Source of the DNA: Paenibacillus foliorum
Lineage (GTDB): Bacteria; Bacillota; Bacilli; Paenibacillales; NBRC-103111
Length of the DNA: 64,000 nt
Reading direction: 5' to 3'
Assembly (NCBI RefSeq): GCF_013141765.1
Contig: NZ_WHOD01000070.1
Span: forward strand, 248,001 to 312,000
In this document: positions 52,523-61,769 of the stretch, one piece after another
Layout of the letters: the number at the start of each line of letters is the position of its first letter
Numbering within the stretch: the stretch's first letter is position 1
Notes under the pieces: generated by a model
The model's database searches: none
What the model was told of the DNA's origin: nothing
Seen by the model: the letters and a program-made list of their open reading frames with translations, nothing else
Program-made: the position numbers and the translations under genes

Positions 52523-53335
52523 CTATCTTCCGTGATACCAATCGATAATTAAGCTTGCGGTTTCCTCCACAGCCTTATTCGAAACATCAATAACTGTGCA
52601 GCCTATCCTTTTCATTATCTTATCCGCATATTCAAGCTCCAGATTAATTCTTTCGACATTCGCATACATAGCTGTCTGCGGCAGGCCTAAAGTTTTTAAA
52701 CGTTCTGAACGAATAATGTTCAATTTTTCAGGAGTGATGCGAAGGCCGATTATTTTTTTGCTAGATACACTAAACAACTGCTCAGGCGGCTGAATTTCGG
52801 GAACTAGAGGAACGTTTGCCACTTTAAATTTTTTATGTGCAAGATACATGGATAGCGGCGTCTTAGAGGTTCTTGATACACCAACTAATACGATATCGGC
52901 CTGAAGCACTCCTGTGAAGTCTCTTCCATCGTCATATTTGACAGCGAACTCTACGGCTTCGACCTTCTTGAAATAATCTTCATCCAACGGATGTATCATA
53001 CCAGGCTGATGGCGTGATTCCTGCTGCAGCTTTTTTTCAAGCGCTCCCAGAATGGGTCCAAGTAAGTCAATATATTTAAGCTGATTACGTATGGATTGCT
53101 CAACCAAATAATCTCGCAGTTCGGGAATAACAAGCGTAAATACGATGATGCCATCCCGTTCCTTCGCAGTCTGAATCAACCTATCGATGCCCTCGTGATT
53201 TTCCAAAAACGGTACAACCCGAACATCGACTTGCTGCGGATAAAACTGAACCGCCGCCGCGCGTACAACAGACTCCCCGGTCTCCCCTGCCGAATCAGAG
53301 GCTATGTATATGACGGGATTCTTCCTCTCTGCCAT
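52523..53335 (-). CDS. yqfL: Pyruvate phosphate dikinase regulatory protein (DUF299 family)
   Basis: A 270-residue bifunctional serine/threonine kinase-phosphorylase of the PpsR/PDRP family, which switches PPDK or PEP synthase on and off. IYIASDSAGETGESVVRAAAVQF is at the N-terminus, the P-loop GVSRTSKTPLSMYLAHK is at about 152, and the C-terminal IGCTVIDVSNKAVEETA is typical. In B. subtilis (yqfL) it lies next to ccpN-glyS-glyQ; here those genes are absent. RBS GAGGTG. Confidence 0.92.
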   Translation of the reverse strand: MAERKNPVIYIASDSAGETGESVVRAAAVQFYPQQVDVRVVPFLENHEGIDRLIQTAKERDGIIVFTLVIPELRDYLVEQSIRNQLKYIDLLGPILGALEKKLQQESRHQPGMIHPLDEDYFKKVEAVEFAVKYDDGRDFTGVLQADIVLVGVSRTSKTPLSMYLAHKKFKVANVPLVPEIQPPEQLFSVSSKKIIGLRITPEKLNIIRSERLKTLGLPQTAMYANVERINLELEYADKIMKRIGCTVIDVSNKAVEETASLIIDWYHGR

Positions 53336-53384
53336 GAACCCACCTCTTTCTGCGAAACAAAGTAAAAACTAATGCCTTCTGCTC

Positions 53385-53429
53385 AAAAAAACATCTCGTC
53401 CTCAAGTCCATATTAGACTAAAGACGAGA
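53385..53429 (-). terminator. Rho-independent terminator after recO
   Basis: TCTCGTC (53394-53400) and GACGAGA (53423-53429) form the outer stem with an inner GTC/GAC pair, followed on the minus strand by seven T residues. It separates the era-recO genes from yqfL. Confidence 0.85.
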
Positions 53430-53510
53430 GTCCATCTTTTATGTTAATATAATATATTACCAAAGCCAAATAAAAATGTCAAAACAATTTTTATGTAGTA
53501 CTTTTAAAAT

Positions 53511-54257
53511 TTAAATGCCATACTTGTCCATTTGATCCAAGAAATTTCTCGATTTTAAAACGAGCCCAATATGTGTGTCAAAGTAACTGCGCATTAGCTT
53601 CTTTAGGCTTTCTTTGGTTTCCGGTTTCACGTCTATCTGTCCAAGCCGTCGGATATCCATACGAGCAAAAAGACGGATCAACTTAAGAGTCCCAGCAGAC
53701 AGCGGCAAAGCTTGCGGATCCTTGGATCGGCACCTGTCGCATAATATGCCGCCCATACCAGCGCTAAACCGCATCTCCCCACTGCTGCTTCTGCAGGAAA
53801 CACATTCATCTAGTTCAGGCTGGTAGCCTGACTGCATCCATATTTTCATTTCATAAATATGCATGATGATTTGCATATCCTTGTCACTATCAAGTCCTTG
53901 ATAAGCCGCCAGCAGTTGCTCGTATAGAAAAACATTGGCTTCCTGATCCCCAAGCATTCGGTCCGTTAATTCCGCCATATAGGAAGCGTAGGATGTTTTA
54001 TACAGCTCTTCCCTAAGATGATGATTCGATTCAACTATGTCTGCGTGATTTAATGTGCCTAACGTACCTGATTTGAAAAACAAATAGTCGCCACAGGTAA
54101 ATAACTGGGCAACCGATGAGTAACGGCTTTTCACTTTTTTGGCGCCTCTAACAATAATGGCGACCTTTCCTATCTCACGAGTGAACAACGTAATTATCTT
54201 GTTGTTTTCTCCGTAATCCATACTGCGGATGACGATTCCTTGCACTCGGTACTGCAT
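53511..54257 (-). CDS. recO: DNA repair protein RecO
   Basis: A 248-residue recombination mediator that loads RecA with RecR. The OB-fold N-terminus reads YRVQGIVIRSMDYGENNKIITLFT. A zinc finger CVSCRSSSG…GGILCDRC lies at about 155-180. Length is normal. RBS GGGGG. It follows yqzL and precedes the recO terminator. Confidence 0.94.
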   Translation of the reverse strand: MQYRVQGIVIRSMDYGENNKIITLFTREIGKVAIIVRGAKKVKSRYSSVAQLFTCGDYLFFKSGTLGTLNHADIVESNHHLREELYKTSYASYMAELTDRMLGDQEANVFLYEQLLAAYQGLDSDKDMQIIMHIYEMKIWMQSGYQPELDECVSCRSSSGEMRFSAGMGGILCDRCRSKDPQALPLSAGTLKLIRLFARMDIRRLGQIDVKPETKESLKKLMRSYFDTHIGLVLKSRNFLDQMDKYGI

Positions 54258-54284
54258 CGCCAGTTTCCCCCAAGCCTAATAAAA

Positions 54285-54419
54285 CTATTGTAACAAATCT
54301 TCCTGATTGGTCTCCTCCTCCGAATCGTCATCAGAAGTCGGATCAGAAATTTCTTTATAAAGCAGGTAGGCATCCACATCACCGGTTATTGAAAAATACT
54401 TCCACGAAAAATCTCTCAT
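54285..54419 (-). CDS. yqzL: YqzL-like small protein
   Basis: A 44-residue peptide, MRDFSWKYFSITGDVDAYLL followed by YKEISDPTSDDD and an acidic end. It resembles B. subtilis YqzL, which sits between recO and era in the same way, and it is too short for standard gene size cut-offs. The ATG follows AGGAG at nine bases. Function unknown. Confidence 0.85.
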   Translation of the reverse strand: MRDFSWKYFSITGDVDAYLLYKEISDPTSDDDSEEETNQEDLLQ

Positions 54420-54442
54420 GTGTATCAATCTCCTCTCCTACA

Positions 54443-54479
54443 AGCTTCTGAAAGAAGCTGCTTTGTAAGCATAGGCTCT
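54443..54479. repeat. Stem-loop repeat between era and yqzL
   Basis: The stem AGCTTCT/AGAAGCT with a GAA loop (54443-54459) is followed by the tail GCTTTGTAAGCATAGGCTCT. The tail shares GTAAGCATAGGCT with the first repeat unit at 19673-19692. A degenerate second unit may follow up to about 54530. Confidence 0.75.
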
Positions 54480-54609
54480 AAGCTTAAGAAGGAAACTGGC
54501 TTCTGAACAAAGGCTTTCTGCTTCAGCAAGACGGAATGATGCCTGTTGATAGGAATAGGATGATACTAAAGGCGTGAAAGTATCCTAAGCAATAACTGGC
54601 ACTGAGCTA

Positions 54610-55518
54610 TTAATCGTTACGGAAGCCAAGATCCTTCAATACCCGCTCTTGATTACGCCAATCTTTTTTCACTTTTACCCAAAGCTCAAGGAACGTTTTA
54701 GATCCAAGCAGCGCTTCGATATCTTGACGTGCTTTTTGTCCAACTTCTTTTAAGAGCGCTCCTTTTTTGCCGATAATAATACCTTTTTGTGAATCACGCT
54801 CGACAAATATTACAGCAGAAATATGAACGACACCATTCTGTTCAACCTTCATATCCTCTATTGACACAGCTATTGAATGTGGAATTTCCTCGCGGGTCAA
54901 GTGAAGAATTTTTTCCCGGATCAGCTCCGCACACACAAATTGCTCCGGATGGTCGGTTATTTGATCAGCCGGATAATATTGCGGACCCTCAGACAAATAC
55001 TTCGTAACCTGCTCCAATAACGTGTTAACGTTGTTTCCTTTAATAGCAGAGATAGGAACTATTTCCGCAAAGTTGTACAAATCCTTGTAAGCTGTAATTA
55101 CTGGTAAAATGGCTTCCGGTTGGACTTGGTCGATTTTATTCATAACCAAAATAACCGGAGTTTTCACTTTTTTCAAATTCTCGATAATAAATCGGTCGCC
55201 GCCACCCAAGCCTTCTACCACATCAATCAGGAACAGCACAGCATCCACTTCACTAAGTGAACTCTCTGCAATTTTCATCATGTGCTCGCCCAGCTTGGAT
55301 TGAGGCTTATGGATACCCGGGGTATCCAGGAATACGATTTGAGAATCATTGGTTGTGTAAACACCATGAATTTTGTTACGAGTTGTTTGTGGTTTGTCTG
55401 ACATAATGGCGATTTTTTGCCCGATTACTTGGTTCATTAATGTTGATTTACCGACATTGGGACGGCCGATAATGGCTACAAAGCCTGATTTGAATATTTT
55501 TTTACTTGATGCTGTCAT
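54610..55518 (-). CDS. era: GTPase Era
   Basis: A 302-residue GTPase required for 30S ribosome maturation. G1 GRPNVGKST (18-26), G3 DTPGIHKP, G4 NKID, and a C-terminal KH domain with GIIIGKKGALLKEVGQKARQDIEALLG. Length and order are normal. The start lies 3 bp after the cdd stop, with GGAGG upstream. Confidence 0.97.
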   Translation of the reverse strand: MTASSKKIFKSGFVAIIGRPNVGKSTLMNQVIGQKIAIMSDKPQTTRNKIHGVYTTNDSQIVFLDTPGIHKPQSKLGEHMMKIAESSLSEVDAVLFLIDVVEGLGGGDRFIIENLKKVKTPVILVMNKIDQVQPEAILPVITAYKDLYNFAEIVPISAIKGNNVNTLLEQVTKYLSEGPQYYPADQITDHPEQFVCAELIREKILHLTREEIPHSIAVSIEDMKVEQNGVVHISAVIFVERDSQKGIIIGKKGALLKEVGQKARQDIEALLGSKTFLELWVKVKKDWRNQERVLKDLGFRND

Positions 55519-55521
55519 TAA

Positions 55522-55932
55522 TTATTTTCCTCCATTGAGATCATTGCTGGTGAAAGCTCCCGGTAGAAGCTCGGCAACAGTCGTTTCCGTTATGTCTCCA
55601 TTAATATTTGCCATATATACTGGCATGTCAGGCGAACAAAGCTCAATCAACACTTGGCGGCACACTCCGCAGGGAGTGATTGGCTGCGATGTATCACCAA
55701 CAACTGCGATAGCTTTGAAAGATTTCGGCTGCGCTCCATCCGCAATGGCTCGAAAAAGAGCCGTACGTTCTGCGCAGTTTGTTGGTCCATAAGCTGCATT
55801 TTCCACATTGCAGCCCCTATATACCGTACCATCACTCCCAAGGAGCGCGCTACCCACTTTGAATTGCGAATAAGGAACATATGCTCTTTCTCTTGCTTCT
55901 AAGGCAATAGAAATAAGTTGCTGCCGTTCCAT
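55522..55932 (-). CDS. cdd: Cytidine deaminase
   Basis: A 136-residue zinc enzyme deaminating cytidine. CNVENAAYGPTNCAERTALF carries the zinc-binding Cys and catalytic Glu (CAE), and PCGVCRQVLIE supplies the other zinc cysteines. The ATG at 55932 is preferred over that at 55938, since AAGGAG is eight bases upstream. It lies between dgkA and era, as in B. subtilis. Confidence 0.95.
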   Translation of the reverse strand: MERQQLISIALEARERAYVPYSQFKVGSALLGSDGTVYRGCNVENAAYGPTNCAERTALFRAIADGAQPKSFKAIAVVGDTSQPITPCGVCRQVLIELCSPDMPVYMANINGDITETTVAELLPGAFTSNDLNGGK

Positions 55933-55945
55933 CCTCATCGCTCCT

Positions 55946-56647
55946 TTATAAATTCATCAAATAATAGGCTAAAACCGCGATAAAACAGCCGATCATTGCC
56001 CCCAGCACAAGCGCTGGCATCGATCTACTACGTTTGTCGTATAGCACCAGCATGACCATGAAAGCTAATAAATAAGCTAATAATGCAATTAATGTAATGG
56101 TAACATAACTGGCGATAAACGTCGAAATTGCAAAAGCAACAGCTGCTAGCAGGCTTGGCCGCGCGCGATTGCCTGTCGTGGAAAACCTTGTTTCTACCAC
56201 AATGACTGTAATCATAACCAAACTCAATAATACCCAGACCATACCTGCGGAAAAGGAATGCCCTTCTGAAGAACGAACATTTATGAATAGCCGGTCGATT
56301 GGGTCGTAAAATACAATCATCCCCACCATAGCGGCAAAAGCCGCAGACACCAGTACGGAGGCTGCGGCGACATCCTTGGCTATTTTGGCCAGCGGATGGA
56401 GATCCGGCATGGCAAGGTCTACAGCCTTTTCAACAGCCGTATTGATTAATTCGGTAACAATCATCAAGGTAATAGCCAATAAAATAAACAATATTTCCAG
56501 CTTCGGCAGTCCTAAATATAAAGCCAACAACAGCACGACAAAAGCGGCAAAAAAATGGAACTTCATGTTGCGCTGTGTAGATAAGGCGTATTTCACTCCT
56601 TCGTAAGCGAACCGGAAGCTTCTGTGCCACTTCACCTGCTGTCTCAT
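55946..56647 (-). CDS. dgkA: Diacylglycerol/undecaprenol kinase DgkA with C-terminal extension
   Basis: 233 residues. Residues 1-120 form a DgkA-type kinase domain (FRFAYEGVKYALSTQRNMKFHF, ELINTAVEKAVDLAMPDLHPLAKIAKDVAAASVL), which phosphorylates undecaprenol or diacylglycerol. B. subtilis DgkA ends near residue 123; here about 110 more residues with four membrane helices follow. The extension is unassigned. The start overlaps the ybeY stop (ATGA). Confidence 0.92.
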   Translation of the reverse strand: MRQQVKWHRSFRFAYEGVKYALSTQRNMKFHFFAAFVVLLLALYLGLPKLEILFILLAITLMIVTELINTAVEKAVDLAMPDLHPLAKIAKDVAAASVLVSAAFAAMVGMIVFYDPIDRLFINVRSSEGHSFSAGMVWVLLSLVMITVIVVETRFSTTGNRARPSLLAAVAFAISTFIASYVTITLIALLAYLLAFMVMLVLYDKRSRSMPALVLGAMIGCFIAVLAYYLMNL

Positions 56648-57234
56648 CTTAAGAGACCTGCCTGCTGTAATATTTGCTCCTGCTTCGCAAACATTTCTTT
56701 CTCCGATTCCTCGTCTTGATGATCATATCCGATCAAATGGAGAAAACCATGAATGAACAAAAAGCCGAGCTCACGTTCTACCGAGTGTCCGTAATCCTCG
56801 CTCTGAGCAATGGCTCGCGGCACAGAAATGATGATATCGCCAAGCGGCTCCTCAAACATTGCTTCTCCGTCCTCATCGAACTCGTCGCTGTCCTCTTCAA
56901 GCTCTTCATCCGAATCGCTTGACTTGTCTAGCTGCTCTGCGTCGCTTAGGTCATCATTTTGCACGAAATTATCCTCATTAAAGATAATTTCGAGTTCATC
57001 ATCTCCAACTTCCTGCATGGCAAAAGAAAGTACATCAGTAGGCTTATCTATTCCTCGATATTCTTTGTTCAGGCGGTGAATTTCTGCATCATCAACAAAG
57101 GTTAATGCTACTTCACCTTCGTCCACCTGTTCCGCTTCACCTGCGAGACGTAGAAGCAGCTCCAGCTTAGCTACGAATTCCGGTGAAATCTCAAATTCAG
57201 TTTGTTCACTATTCCATTCCAAGCGTAAGCTCAT
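56644..57234 (-). CDS. ybeY: rRNA maturation endonuclease YbeY with acidic insertion
   Basis: A 196-residue metalloprotein for 16S rRNA 3'-end processing. The zinc motif HGFLHLIGYDH (His162, His166, His172) is intact, and LNKEYRGIDKPTDVLSFAM is conserved. Between it and LGDIIISVPRA lies a highly acidic, Asp/Glu/Ser-rich insertion (about residues 77-129), absent from the 157-residue B. subtilis protein. The RBS is AAGGAG. Confidence 0.93.
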   Translation of the reverse strand: MSLRLEWNSEQTEFEISPEFVAKLELLLRLAGEAEQVDEGEVALTFVDDAEIHRLNKEYRGIDKPTDVLSFAMQEVGDDELEIIFNEDNFVQNDDLSDAEQLDKSSDSDEELEEDSDEFDEDGEAMFEEPLGDIIISVPRAIAQSEDYGHSVERELGFLFIHGFLHLIGYDHQDEESEKEMFAKQEQILQQAGLLR

Positions 57235-57239
57235 GAGGT

Positions 57240-59486
57240 TTAACTCCTTTTTGTCTGCTTAAGAGCGTCTGTCTGCGCCGGCAGATCGTTAGGGTATTCG
57301 ATTCTAGAATGAAAAATACCGAGTAAAGTTTCATTCAATGTTTTGGCGATTTGATCCAGTTCTTTGATGGTCAAATCGCATTCGTTAAACTGTCCATCAT
57401 CCAGCCGACCTTTGCTGATTCTGCGTACCATGGTGTCAATCTGCTCCAAAGTAGGACTTCGCAGAGAGCGCACAGCTGCCTCAACACAATCCGCAATACC
57501 GACAATGGCAGCTTCTTTTGACTGCGCTTTAGGACCCGGGTAGCGGAAATCCATTTCATCCACAGGCTTCGTTTGCCCCTCAGCCTCAGCTATTTTCTTA
57601 GCCTTATGGTAAAAAAATTGCAGCAGCGTCGTACCATGATGCTGTTCCGCAATATCTCGAATCGGCTTCGGGATCTGATATTCCTTCAGCATCTCAACGC
57701 CATCACGAGCGTGAGCTACGATAATCGATTTGCTTAATTCCGGATCCATTTTATCATGCGGATTTTCGATATTGGTTTGATTTTCAATAAAATATACCGG
57801 ACGTTTCGTCTTCCCAATGTCGTGATAATATGCGCCAACCCTGCACAGCAGCCCATTAGCCCCAATTGCTTCCGCTGCGGCCTCCGCCAAATTGCCCACC
57901 ATAATACTATGATGGTAAGTACCCGGCGTTTCCGTTAGCAGCTTACGCAACAAAGGGTGATTAGGATTAGACAGCTCCACCAATTTTAATGGAGACAAGA
58001 TACCGAAAGCAACTTCAAAGAAAGGTAGAAGACCTATAACAAAAACAGCTGTGAGCAACCCGCTGCCAATAGTAAAAGATAGAGCGACCAAGGCATTTTT
58101 ACTCGATTCATGTCCTTCAAGAAGCAGCAGCGAGGCAACAAGAACCATCCCAAGCAAAGAGACGACCATCCCAGCCTTCAAGATCGAGGATCTTTGGCTG
58201 GCTCGTTGAATGGAAAAAATCGCTGCAAATGAAGTCACAAACGTTAACAAGGCATATCGAAAGTCGAACGGTTGCAAATGGTCTGTATTGAAAATAACAC
58301 TCGCCATGATCGCAAACAGAACTGTAGCAACATAAGCAATACTTGTATCGAGTAAAATGGTTATCAGCATAGCTCCCATAGCAGAAGGCGCTAAAAAACC
58401 AATATACGGATAATCTAAATTTTGCACAAGTGAAAACAGCTTCATACCGAACAAGGTAATTAAAAGTATGAGTACTAGCATTAACAGCTGTGCGTTGTTA
58501 TTTTTGATCGATTGAGAGCTCTGCCGGATAAACATGAATATAAAAAGACTAAACATAGACACCAGCATCATTAATCCAATTTTGGGCCAGTTGCTCGACT
58601 CGTCTTTCAACATTTCCAGACTGCTTAATCGCAAATACATCTCGTCAGTAATCTGGTCGCCTTTCTTAACCAACACTTCATTCTTGTTAATAAAGATCGG
58701 CTTCACATTATCGCGTGCATGGCCTTTCGCCTCGTCCGTTCCTTTTTGATCAAAAAACTTATTGGGCGTAATTGCCGTTCTTACAAGCTCCTGCACAATT
58801 TCCCTTGCCGTGCTTTTACTTAAGGTCGAGCTGTTGACCAATTCCGCTACCTTAGCCCTCACTGTCTGAGCATCCAGAATTTGATCACTCATCAAGCGGT
58901 TTACAATTTCTTTGGCTACCGGCTCCATAGCGATTAAGTCTTCCTTCAATAAACGCGGCAATTTATAAAACGTTTCTTCCGGTATGCGATATTGCTGCTC
59001 GACAATCTTTTTCTTCATTTCTTCAAGCATTACATCGTTATATTGACCACTGCCCGTGTACATTTTCACTTGCTTGTCGGTATGTACTTCTATGATATTA
59101 GGAATGACGGTTTTATAAATATTGACCTTATCGCCAAGCGTCACTTCAGCGTCCGCGTTGATTTGCTGCAGCTTTTCGAAAATAGATTCAACAAGCTGAT
59201 CATTCTTCAATGATACGATTTTGTATACGGGCTGGATGCGCTGAGCGGCATCTTCCTTGGCTTGTTCCGTTGCAATAGCATTCTCTATCGCACGCGGAGC
59301 GATAATGTCCTTCTCGGCATGTGATCCTTTTTGAATATCATAGGTTTGGGGAATGAACTTGTTTGTAAGGGCCAGATAGAACACCACTGTAAGCAGTAAA
59401 AACAGAAGAAAGCGCACAAGTGCGCTATATTTCCAACCCGATAGTCGGTATTGAAATTTCCCTTGAATTGAAGCCTGGTTTTTCAT
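57240..59486 (-). CDS. pgpH: HD-domain cyclic-di-AMP phosphodiesterase PgpH
   Basis: 748 residues. An N-terminal membrane helix (about 22-42), a large extracellular 7TMR-HDED domain (about 50-300), seven membrane helices (about 310-500), then a cytoplasmic HD domain: TPGTYHHSIMVGNLAE and AYYHDIGKTKRPVYFIENQ carry the metal-binding residues. PgpH hydrolyses c-di-AMP to pApA. B. subtilis yqfF is in the same place. RBS AAGGGATG. Confidence 0.94.
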   Translation of the reverse strand: MKNQASIQGKFQYRLSGWKYSALVRFLLFLLLTVVFYLALTNKFIPQTYDIQKGSHAEKDIIAPRAIENAIATEQAKEDAAQRIQPVYKIVSLKNDQLVESIFEKLQQINADAEVTLGDKVNIYKTVIPNIIEVHTDKQVKMYTGSGQYNDVMLEEMKKKIVEQQYRIPEETFYKLPRLLKEDLIAMEPVAKEIVNRLMSDQILDAQTVRAKVAELVNSSTLSKSTAREIVQELVRTAITPNKFFDQKGTDEAKGHARDNVKPIFINKNEVLVKKGDQITDEMYLRLSSLEMLKDESSNWPKIGLMMLVSMFSLFIFMFIRQSSQSIKNNNAQLLMLVLILLITLFGMKLFSLVQNLDYPYIGFLAPSAMGAMLITILLDTSIAYVATVLFAIMASVIFNTDHLQPFDFRYALLTFVTSFAAIFSIQRASQRSSILKAGMVVSLLGMVLVASLLLLEGHESSKNALVALSFTIGSGLLTAVFVIGLLPFFEVAFGILSPLKLVELSNPNHPLLRKLLTETPGTYHHSIMVGNLAEAAAEAIGANGLLCRVGAYYHDIGKTKRPVYFIENQTNIENPHDKMDPELSKSIIVAHARDGVEMLKEYQIPKPIRDIAEQHHGTTLLQFFYHKAKKIAEAEGQTKPVDEMDFRYPGPKAQSKEAAIVGIADCVEAAVRSLRSPTLEQIDTMVRRISKGRLDDGQFNECDLTIKELDQIAKTLNETLLGIFHSRIEYPNDLPAQTDALKQTKRS

Positions 59487-59513
59487 AATCGAAAGGTCAT
59501 CCCTTTCTCTGCG

Positions 59514-60479
59514 CTACTTTTCTTGTTCTTTATGATAAGCAACGATGATTTTTTGAACCAAGGAGTGTCTGACAACATCTGCATCGGAAAACTCAATAAA
59601 TCCTATCTCTTCAATGCCCAATAAAATGCGTCGAGCTTCAACTAGCCCTGAATTTTTGCCGCGAGGCAAATCAATTTGTGTTACATCTCCGGTAATGACC
59701 ATCTTAGAGCCAAAACCGAGTCGAGTCAGAAACATCTTCATTTGTTCTGGAGTTGTGTTCTGAGCCTCATCTAATATGATAAAGGAATCGTCCAAAGTCC
59801 TGCCTCGCATGTAAGCAAGCGGAGCAATTTCGATCAATCCCCGTTCTAACGATTTGACCACCTGTTCCGGTCCCAGTACGTCATTAAGAGCATCATACAA
59901 TGGACGTAAGTAAGGGTCAACCTTTTCCTGTAAATCTCCAGGCAGAAAGCCTAAACTCTCTCCAGCTTCAACCGCAGGACGTGTCAGAACGATACGTTTG
60001 ACTTTACCTTCCTTAAGCGCTGCTACAGCAAGCACGACCGCAAGATAAGTTTTTCCAGTACCAGCCGGACCGATCCCGAATACGATGTCGAGCTTCTTGA
60101 TCGTTGAGACATATTGCTTTTGACCGATCGTCTTAACACGAATGGGCTTGCCCTTGTGAGTAACGGCGATATCGCCCTTGAATAAATCCAACAATTGATC
60201 CGCTTTCATTTGCTTGGCCAGCTCTAACGCATACTTTACGTCCCGCTCGCTTAGAATATAATTGTTGCGCACGAGCTCCAGAAGCACTTCAAACAGCTGC
60301 TGCAGGGATTGTAATTCTCCCGGTTCGCCTTGGATAACGATCTCTTCCTCACGAGATTGAATCTTAGCAGTGGTATGCTGCTCAATCAAATGCAGGAATT
60401 TATCCTGTGGACCAAACAATGACAATCCCTCGGACGTATTTTTCAAAGCAACTTTCACAAAGCTAGCATTATCAATCAA
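59514..60479 (-). CDS. phoH: PhoH-family ATPase
   Basis: A 321-residue P-loop ATPase of the PhoH type: Walker A GIGPAGTGKTYLAVVLA, Walker B FIILDEAQNTTPEQMKMFLTRLG, and TGDVTQIDLPRGKNSGL. PhoH acts in RNA metabolism next to YbeY. The TTG start at 60479 is preferred because AAGGAG lies ten bases upstream and the resulting N-terminus fits PhoH; an ATG 17 codons earlier gives an Arg-rich stretch without RBS. Confidence 0.93.
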   Translation of the reverse strand: MIDNASFVKVALKNTSEGLSLFGPQDKFLHLIEQHTTAKIQSREEEIVIQGEPGELQSLQQLFEVLLELVRNNYILSERDVKYALELAKQMKADQLLDLFKGDIAVTHKGKPIRVKTIGQKQYVSTIKKLDIVFGIGPAGTGKTYLAVVLAVAALKEGKVKRIVLTRPAVEAGESLGFLPGDLQEKVDPYLRPLYDALNDVLGPEQVVKSLERGLIEIAPLAYMRGRTLDDSFIILDEAQNTTPEQMKMFLTRLGFGSKMVITGDVTQIDLPRGKNSGLVEARRILLGIEEIGFIEFSDADVVRHSLVQKIIVAYHKEQEK

Positions 60480-60566
60480 CAGGCCTCTTCTCCTTCGAGC
60501 TTGCTTTAGCAAGACTTTCATCGTAATCATCAGCTGAGTTTTGCAAGGTCTCGTGACTGCAAAGCA

Positions 60567-61754
60567 TTACGGTACAGCCACAATAGGTTGTTCTTGAGTA
60601 ATAGATTCTTCCACTTCCAAATGCACTTCCATATAAACTTTACCATTCTCCGTCTTTTCATGCAAAATTTTTTCACTTACGACCCTCGAGTCCTTTCCAG
60701 CAGCTTCCAATATGTCCGATTTCGCCTGCTCTATACCTCTCGTTTTAGCCTCCTGCAGGTCGATAGACCGCTCGACGACACCTGTCTCCATCACACGCTC
60801 TTTAAGCCATCCTACAGGCAATACAAAGTCTCTCCACATGACTGTTTTACGTTCCGGAATTGTTTCATATTGTTGAAAAGGAATATCCCCAAAGCCCGAC
60901 AGTTGTAAGCCGCGGTTACCCATTACCAAGTAAAAGCGTTTCTGGGTCTCTCCCGTATATATTTTATACTGCTGTACGAGCGGCACCTCGACCTTCGGGG
61001 CATACCATACTAACCCTTTGACCTCTCCCGCAGCCACCACCGTTTTCTGATTAAGCTCGTCCCCCAAAACACCAGAGATAAGAATATCCCCTTTTTTCAC
61101 ATAGGTATTTGTCTTGACTACCGGCCGTCCCTTCTCGGCAAAAATGGAAGTTATCATTGCGCTTTTAGCAGCGACCAAATGGCGTGGATTAAGCAGCGGG
61201 GGCTTCTCCGGGATTACGGCCTCCACCACTTTGATGACGACATGGGTCCCACGAAACTCAATACCTACCCACGCGGCTTCAGGCAGCTTACTTTGCAAGC
61301 TTTTGGATAGCACATCGGCATCTTTAAGACGGAACTTCCATTGAAGCTTATAAACACCTTCTTGTCTCGCCACTTGTAAAATATCCGCTGTTTTTATTAG
61401 TTCATTCCCTTCAACCCGCACCTGCCACACAATTGAAGACAATAGATATAGACCGATAACAAAACAAATAATTCCCGCAGCAAAAAGCTTTCTCTTCTCT
61501 AGTTTGTCCAACATAAAAGGTAAGCCGAATCTCTTGCGCACACGCGACCTACAGCCTGTCTCTTTTAAAAGCGGACGAAGCCTAAAGAAATCCTTGAGTG
61601 AAATATATAGCTCTGCCTTAGCGTCATCACGAAATCGAATGTCCCAAACGGACATCCGTTTTTCCGTTAACCTATTGATCAACCGTTCCAGCTGTTGTCC
61701 CGTAATTTCAATCAAAACATACCCGCGCAGCGACAGAAGCATCGTTGTTTTCAA
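60567..61754 (-). CDS. yqfD: Sporulation protein YqfD
   Basis: A 395-residue protein. A 90-residue cytoplasmic N-terminal region is followed by one membrane helix (about 92-112), then a large extracellular part. RGYVLIEITGQQLERLINRL and the NTYVKKGDILISGVLGDE segment match YqfD, a conserved sporulation protein of Bacillales with unknown activity. The start is TTG at 61754 with AGAGGGTG seven bases upstream. It lies 15 bp after yqfC. Confidence 0.92.
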   Translation of the reverse strand: MKTTMLLSLRGYVLIEITGQQLERLINRLTEKRMSVWDIRFRDDAKAELYISLKDFFRLRPLLKETGCRSRVRKRFGLPFMLDKLEKRKLFAAGIICFVIGLYLLSSIVWQVRVEGNELIKTADILQVARQEGVYKLQWKFRLKDADVLSKSLQSKLPEAAWVGIEFRGTHVVIKVVEAVIPEKPPLLNPRHLVAAKSAMITSIFAEKGRPVVKTNTYVKKGDILISGVLGDELNQKTVVAAGEVKGLVWYAPKVEVPLVQQYKIYTGETQKRFYLVMGNRGLQLSGFGDIPFQQYETIPERKTVMWRDFVLPVGWLKERVMETGVVERSIDLQEAKTRGIEQAKSDILEAAGKDSRVVSEKILHEKTENGKVYMEVHLEVEESITQEQPIVAVP

Positions 61755-61769
61755 GCTTGAGCACCCTCT

